DNA from: Loxodes magnus
Taxonomy: Eukaryota; Ciliophora; Karyorelictea; Loxodida; Loxodidae
Reading direction: 5' to 3'
NCBI GenBank assembly: GCA_946699065.1
Contig: CAMPDV010001082.1
Coordinates: 1 to 64,000, forward strand
DNA: 64,000 nucleotides
The notes below the pieces were generated by a model that worked only from the letters and a program-made list of their open reading frames with translations, searched no databases and was not told the DNA's origin. This document shows positions 62,387 to 64,000 of this stretch, in pieces (the stretch's first letter is position 1; the number at the start of each line of letters is the position of its first letter). Position numbers and translations under genes: made by a program.

Positions 62387-63019
62387 ATGGAAACCGAATA
62401 GATAGTCACTATTTGCAGGTGCGTGAAAGTGAATTAAGCTTAGAAAGGACTAGCTAAAACAATTTTCGTAGTATCGTGCATAATATCCATAATGTCATTC
62501 ATAGCGATGCTACTTATTAGTGTGGACACTGAAACTGGAAAAGGCGTTTTAATTTGTATAGTTTCGATATTTTTTCCAGCATGCGAAATAATAGGCTTTA
62601 AAAAGGTAAAATATTAAAAAGCTATATTTTTTATCTTAAGTGTTTTTTAAATTATATATATTCCTTTTATAGTCTGAGGAGCAATTATCTGGTTTGTTTA
62701 TAACCTCTTTTATTGATGGCAATGTTATAGTCAAGATGCTTATTGTGAATATGAAGACGGGGATAGATATTGCAATGATGATAACGGTGATTTGGAATTA
62801 TGTCCTCTTTCCGAAAGCGGGACATGGGCTGTTTTTATAGGCTTATGAATGGTTATAGCTATTAGTATCCTTATATTCTGTCTTTGTACTTGCAACATCA
62901 TATATGCTTGTAGAATAGAGCCATAAAACTTTGATTAGCAATTACTTGAATAAAGAAAAACAAATACTGGATAGATAAATATAAATCTTGGTTAGATCGA
63001 ATAGGAAGAGCCTAATTAA
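62387..63019 (+). CDS. Four-helix membrane protein with Cys-rich loop (tetraspan type)
   Basis: ATG 62387 to TAA 63017-63019, 210 residues. Hydrophobic helices at about 22-46, 52-71, 78-105 and 145-174. The loop between helices 3 and 4 holds Cys 113, 120, 129 and 139 and acidic residues (CEYEDGDRYCNDDNGD), as in tetraspanin-like or claudin-like proteins, but without their diagnostic motifs. Trp 97, 110 and 154 are UGA-encoded. The tail is Gln-rich. The end is inferred from the paralogue at 24.2-24.8 kb: homology shows an indel just after this TAA, so UAA probably stops here. If only UGA stopped, the frame would run to about 63,210. Confidence 0.7.
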
Positions 63020-63491
63020 CATTTTATTTTTCTTTAAATTTCTTTACATTTAATATTCTTTATATCTTCACTCTATTATTATATTAACCCTATTTAATAT
63101 ATAAAATTGCTTACTTTAGCTTATTTAAAATTATAAATTCTAGATATTTAAAGCATTATTTTTAATTTACACAAGTAAATCCAAACTTAAGATAAGCTAT
63201 AAGGTTTAAATTGATAGATATGTAATGTAAGAATCTATAACTAAAAGTTAAAAATAAATATAAGTATTATTATTGCTTTTTACAAATGTCGCCTATATAT
63301 TTTTAAAATAAACTTTAGCAATATTTCTATCAATAAAAATTGAGAATTACTTTTATCTTAAGAAATAAGTAATTGATTAAAAGAAATATATATAAAAAAT
63401 AAAAAAAGTAAAATGTTATTTATTCAATTAAAATTTGGGGAGATTTTTATGTGAAATAGATTTAAAATTTATTATATATTTATTATATATA

Positions 63492-63794
63492 TAGTTGTTC
63501 GAAGGTGAGCAGCAAGGACATCTTCATCAGAGGTGGGGAATTTAAGTACCCATAATTGACACATGTCGTCCTCTGCTTTGGTGATGCAATGAGACACAAT
63601 CCTGCCATGTCCTTGGACCTCCAACAAGTATTAAAGATTACGAGTATTCTTAAATTATATCAGTATTGAACAAGGTCTACCGGTATCTGATAATTTTATC
63701 AGTATCAAACATTCTTGTCAGTATGAAACATATTTTTTTAAAGAGCTGCGCACCAATGAGAGTGCTACGCGCTCTATAATCAAATTTATTTATA
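63492..63794 (+). mobile_element. SINE-like element 1, copy c
   Basis: Third copy, with the same 5' hairpin in slightly altered form (GTTGTTCGAAGGTGAGCAGC) and the same body. It has only four of the six internal 19-21-bp units (about 63,657-63,735), and the AGAGC...GCTCT tail. Confidence 0.75.
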
Positions 63795-63809
63795 AAAAGC
63801 TCAAGAAAA

Positions 63810-64000
63810 AATTTGTGTTGGAGATTAAATTCTATTTTTAGAAATTAAAAAGAAACATTTTCCTATTTTAAGAAGAGAATGAAAGATTTGCTTCAAATAT
63901 GTTTAAACTTAGAAGAAAAGGTTTATTTGCTATGAAACAGATCTTTAAATACAAATATAAAATTGAATGCTGTGCGTTTTTGGATTCACTTCAGTCTCTT
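63810..64000 (+). CDS. Partial gene at window end
   Basis: Plus-strand frame reads FSYFKKRMKDLLQICLNLEE and KVYLLWNRSLNTNIKLNAVR, with good charge balance, and runs off the window. The start is not fixed. Unknown family. The only support is composition. Confidence 0.35.

Noticed and set aside
1..64000. CRISPR arrays, rRNA and tRNA genes
   Set aside because: No regular repeat-spacer array and no tRNA- or rRNA-like sequence was recognised; isolated B-box-like words occur only inside SINE-like elements.

Overview
This window looks like nuclear DNA of a ciliate with a strongly reassigned genetic code. It is extremely AT-rich (roughly four bases in five, judged by eye), and under the standard code it shows almost no open frames. 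Read with UAA/UAG as Gln and UGA as Trp, it resolves into recognisable proteins. Trp at UGA sits in conserved motifs (a Cache-type R-x-W-Y-x-x-A) and at matching positions in diverged paralogues. Introns are tiny (16-17 nt, GTAAG...AG). UGA also ends genes, and at least one gene pair seems to end at UAA. The nearest described codes are those of the heterotrich Condylostoma and the karyorelicteans (Loxodes relatives), so I infer a postciliodesmatophoran ciliate without naming a species. Because no triplet is an unconditional stop, open frames prove nothing here. I rely on motifs, paralogues, Asp/Gly content and coiled coils, and keep other readings at low confidence.

Layout. 0-9.7 kb: retroelement ORF1 relics at 0.01, 3.9 and 5.5 kb; two divergent unknown genes (1181-1795 minus, 1898-2974 plus); weaker candidates at 6.8-7.6 and 8.2-8.9 kb. 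9.7-12.2 kb: a long unknown gene with a 16-nt intron. 12.2-16.5 kb: AT desert. 16.5-36.7 kb: a retroelement graveyard with six ORF1 relics, an RT-bearing ORF2 relic on the minus strand, SINE-like elements, one damaged tetraspan gene, and a nearly complete LINE at 30.8-36.7 kb. 37.9-39.4 kb: a Cache/HAMP-like receptor gene with an inverted paralogue at 51.9-53.5 kb. 42.4-47.8 kb: the most striking locus, a TOP3-like topoisomerase fold lacking its catalytic residues, fused to Cys-rich zinc ribbons and a UBC (E2) domain lacking the active Cys; a 628-bp copy of the UBC end lies upstream. 55.9-59.5 kb: more ORF1 relics and SINEs. 60.9-64 kb: an unknown candidate, an intact copy of the tetraspan gene, another SINE, and the start of a gene running off the window.

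How parts relate. At least eleven ORF1 (gag-like) copies share a coiled coil, an acidic 'DPMEIE' box, a zinc knuckle and a C-terminal 'G-x-[IL]-[YW]-[KR]' box. Three different SINE-like bodies and at least one ORF1 relic share one 3' hairpin tail (AGAGC...GCTCTATAATC, then TTTATTTATT), which suggests all are mobilised by one LINE machinery. The host genes are not visibly an operon or pathway; their link is duplication: inverted copies (Cache, tetraspan) and a direct copy (UBC).
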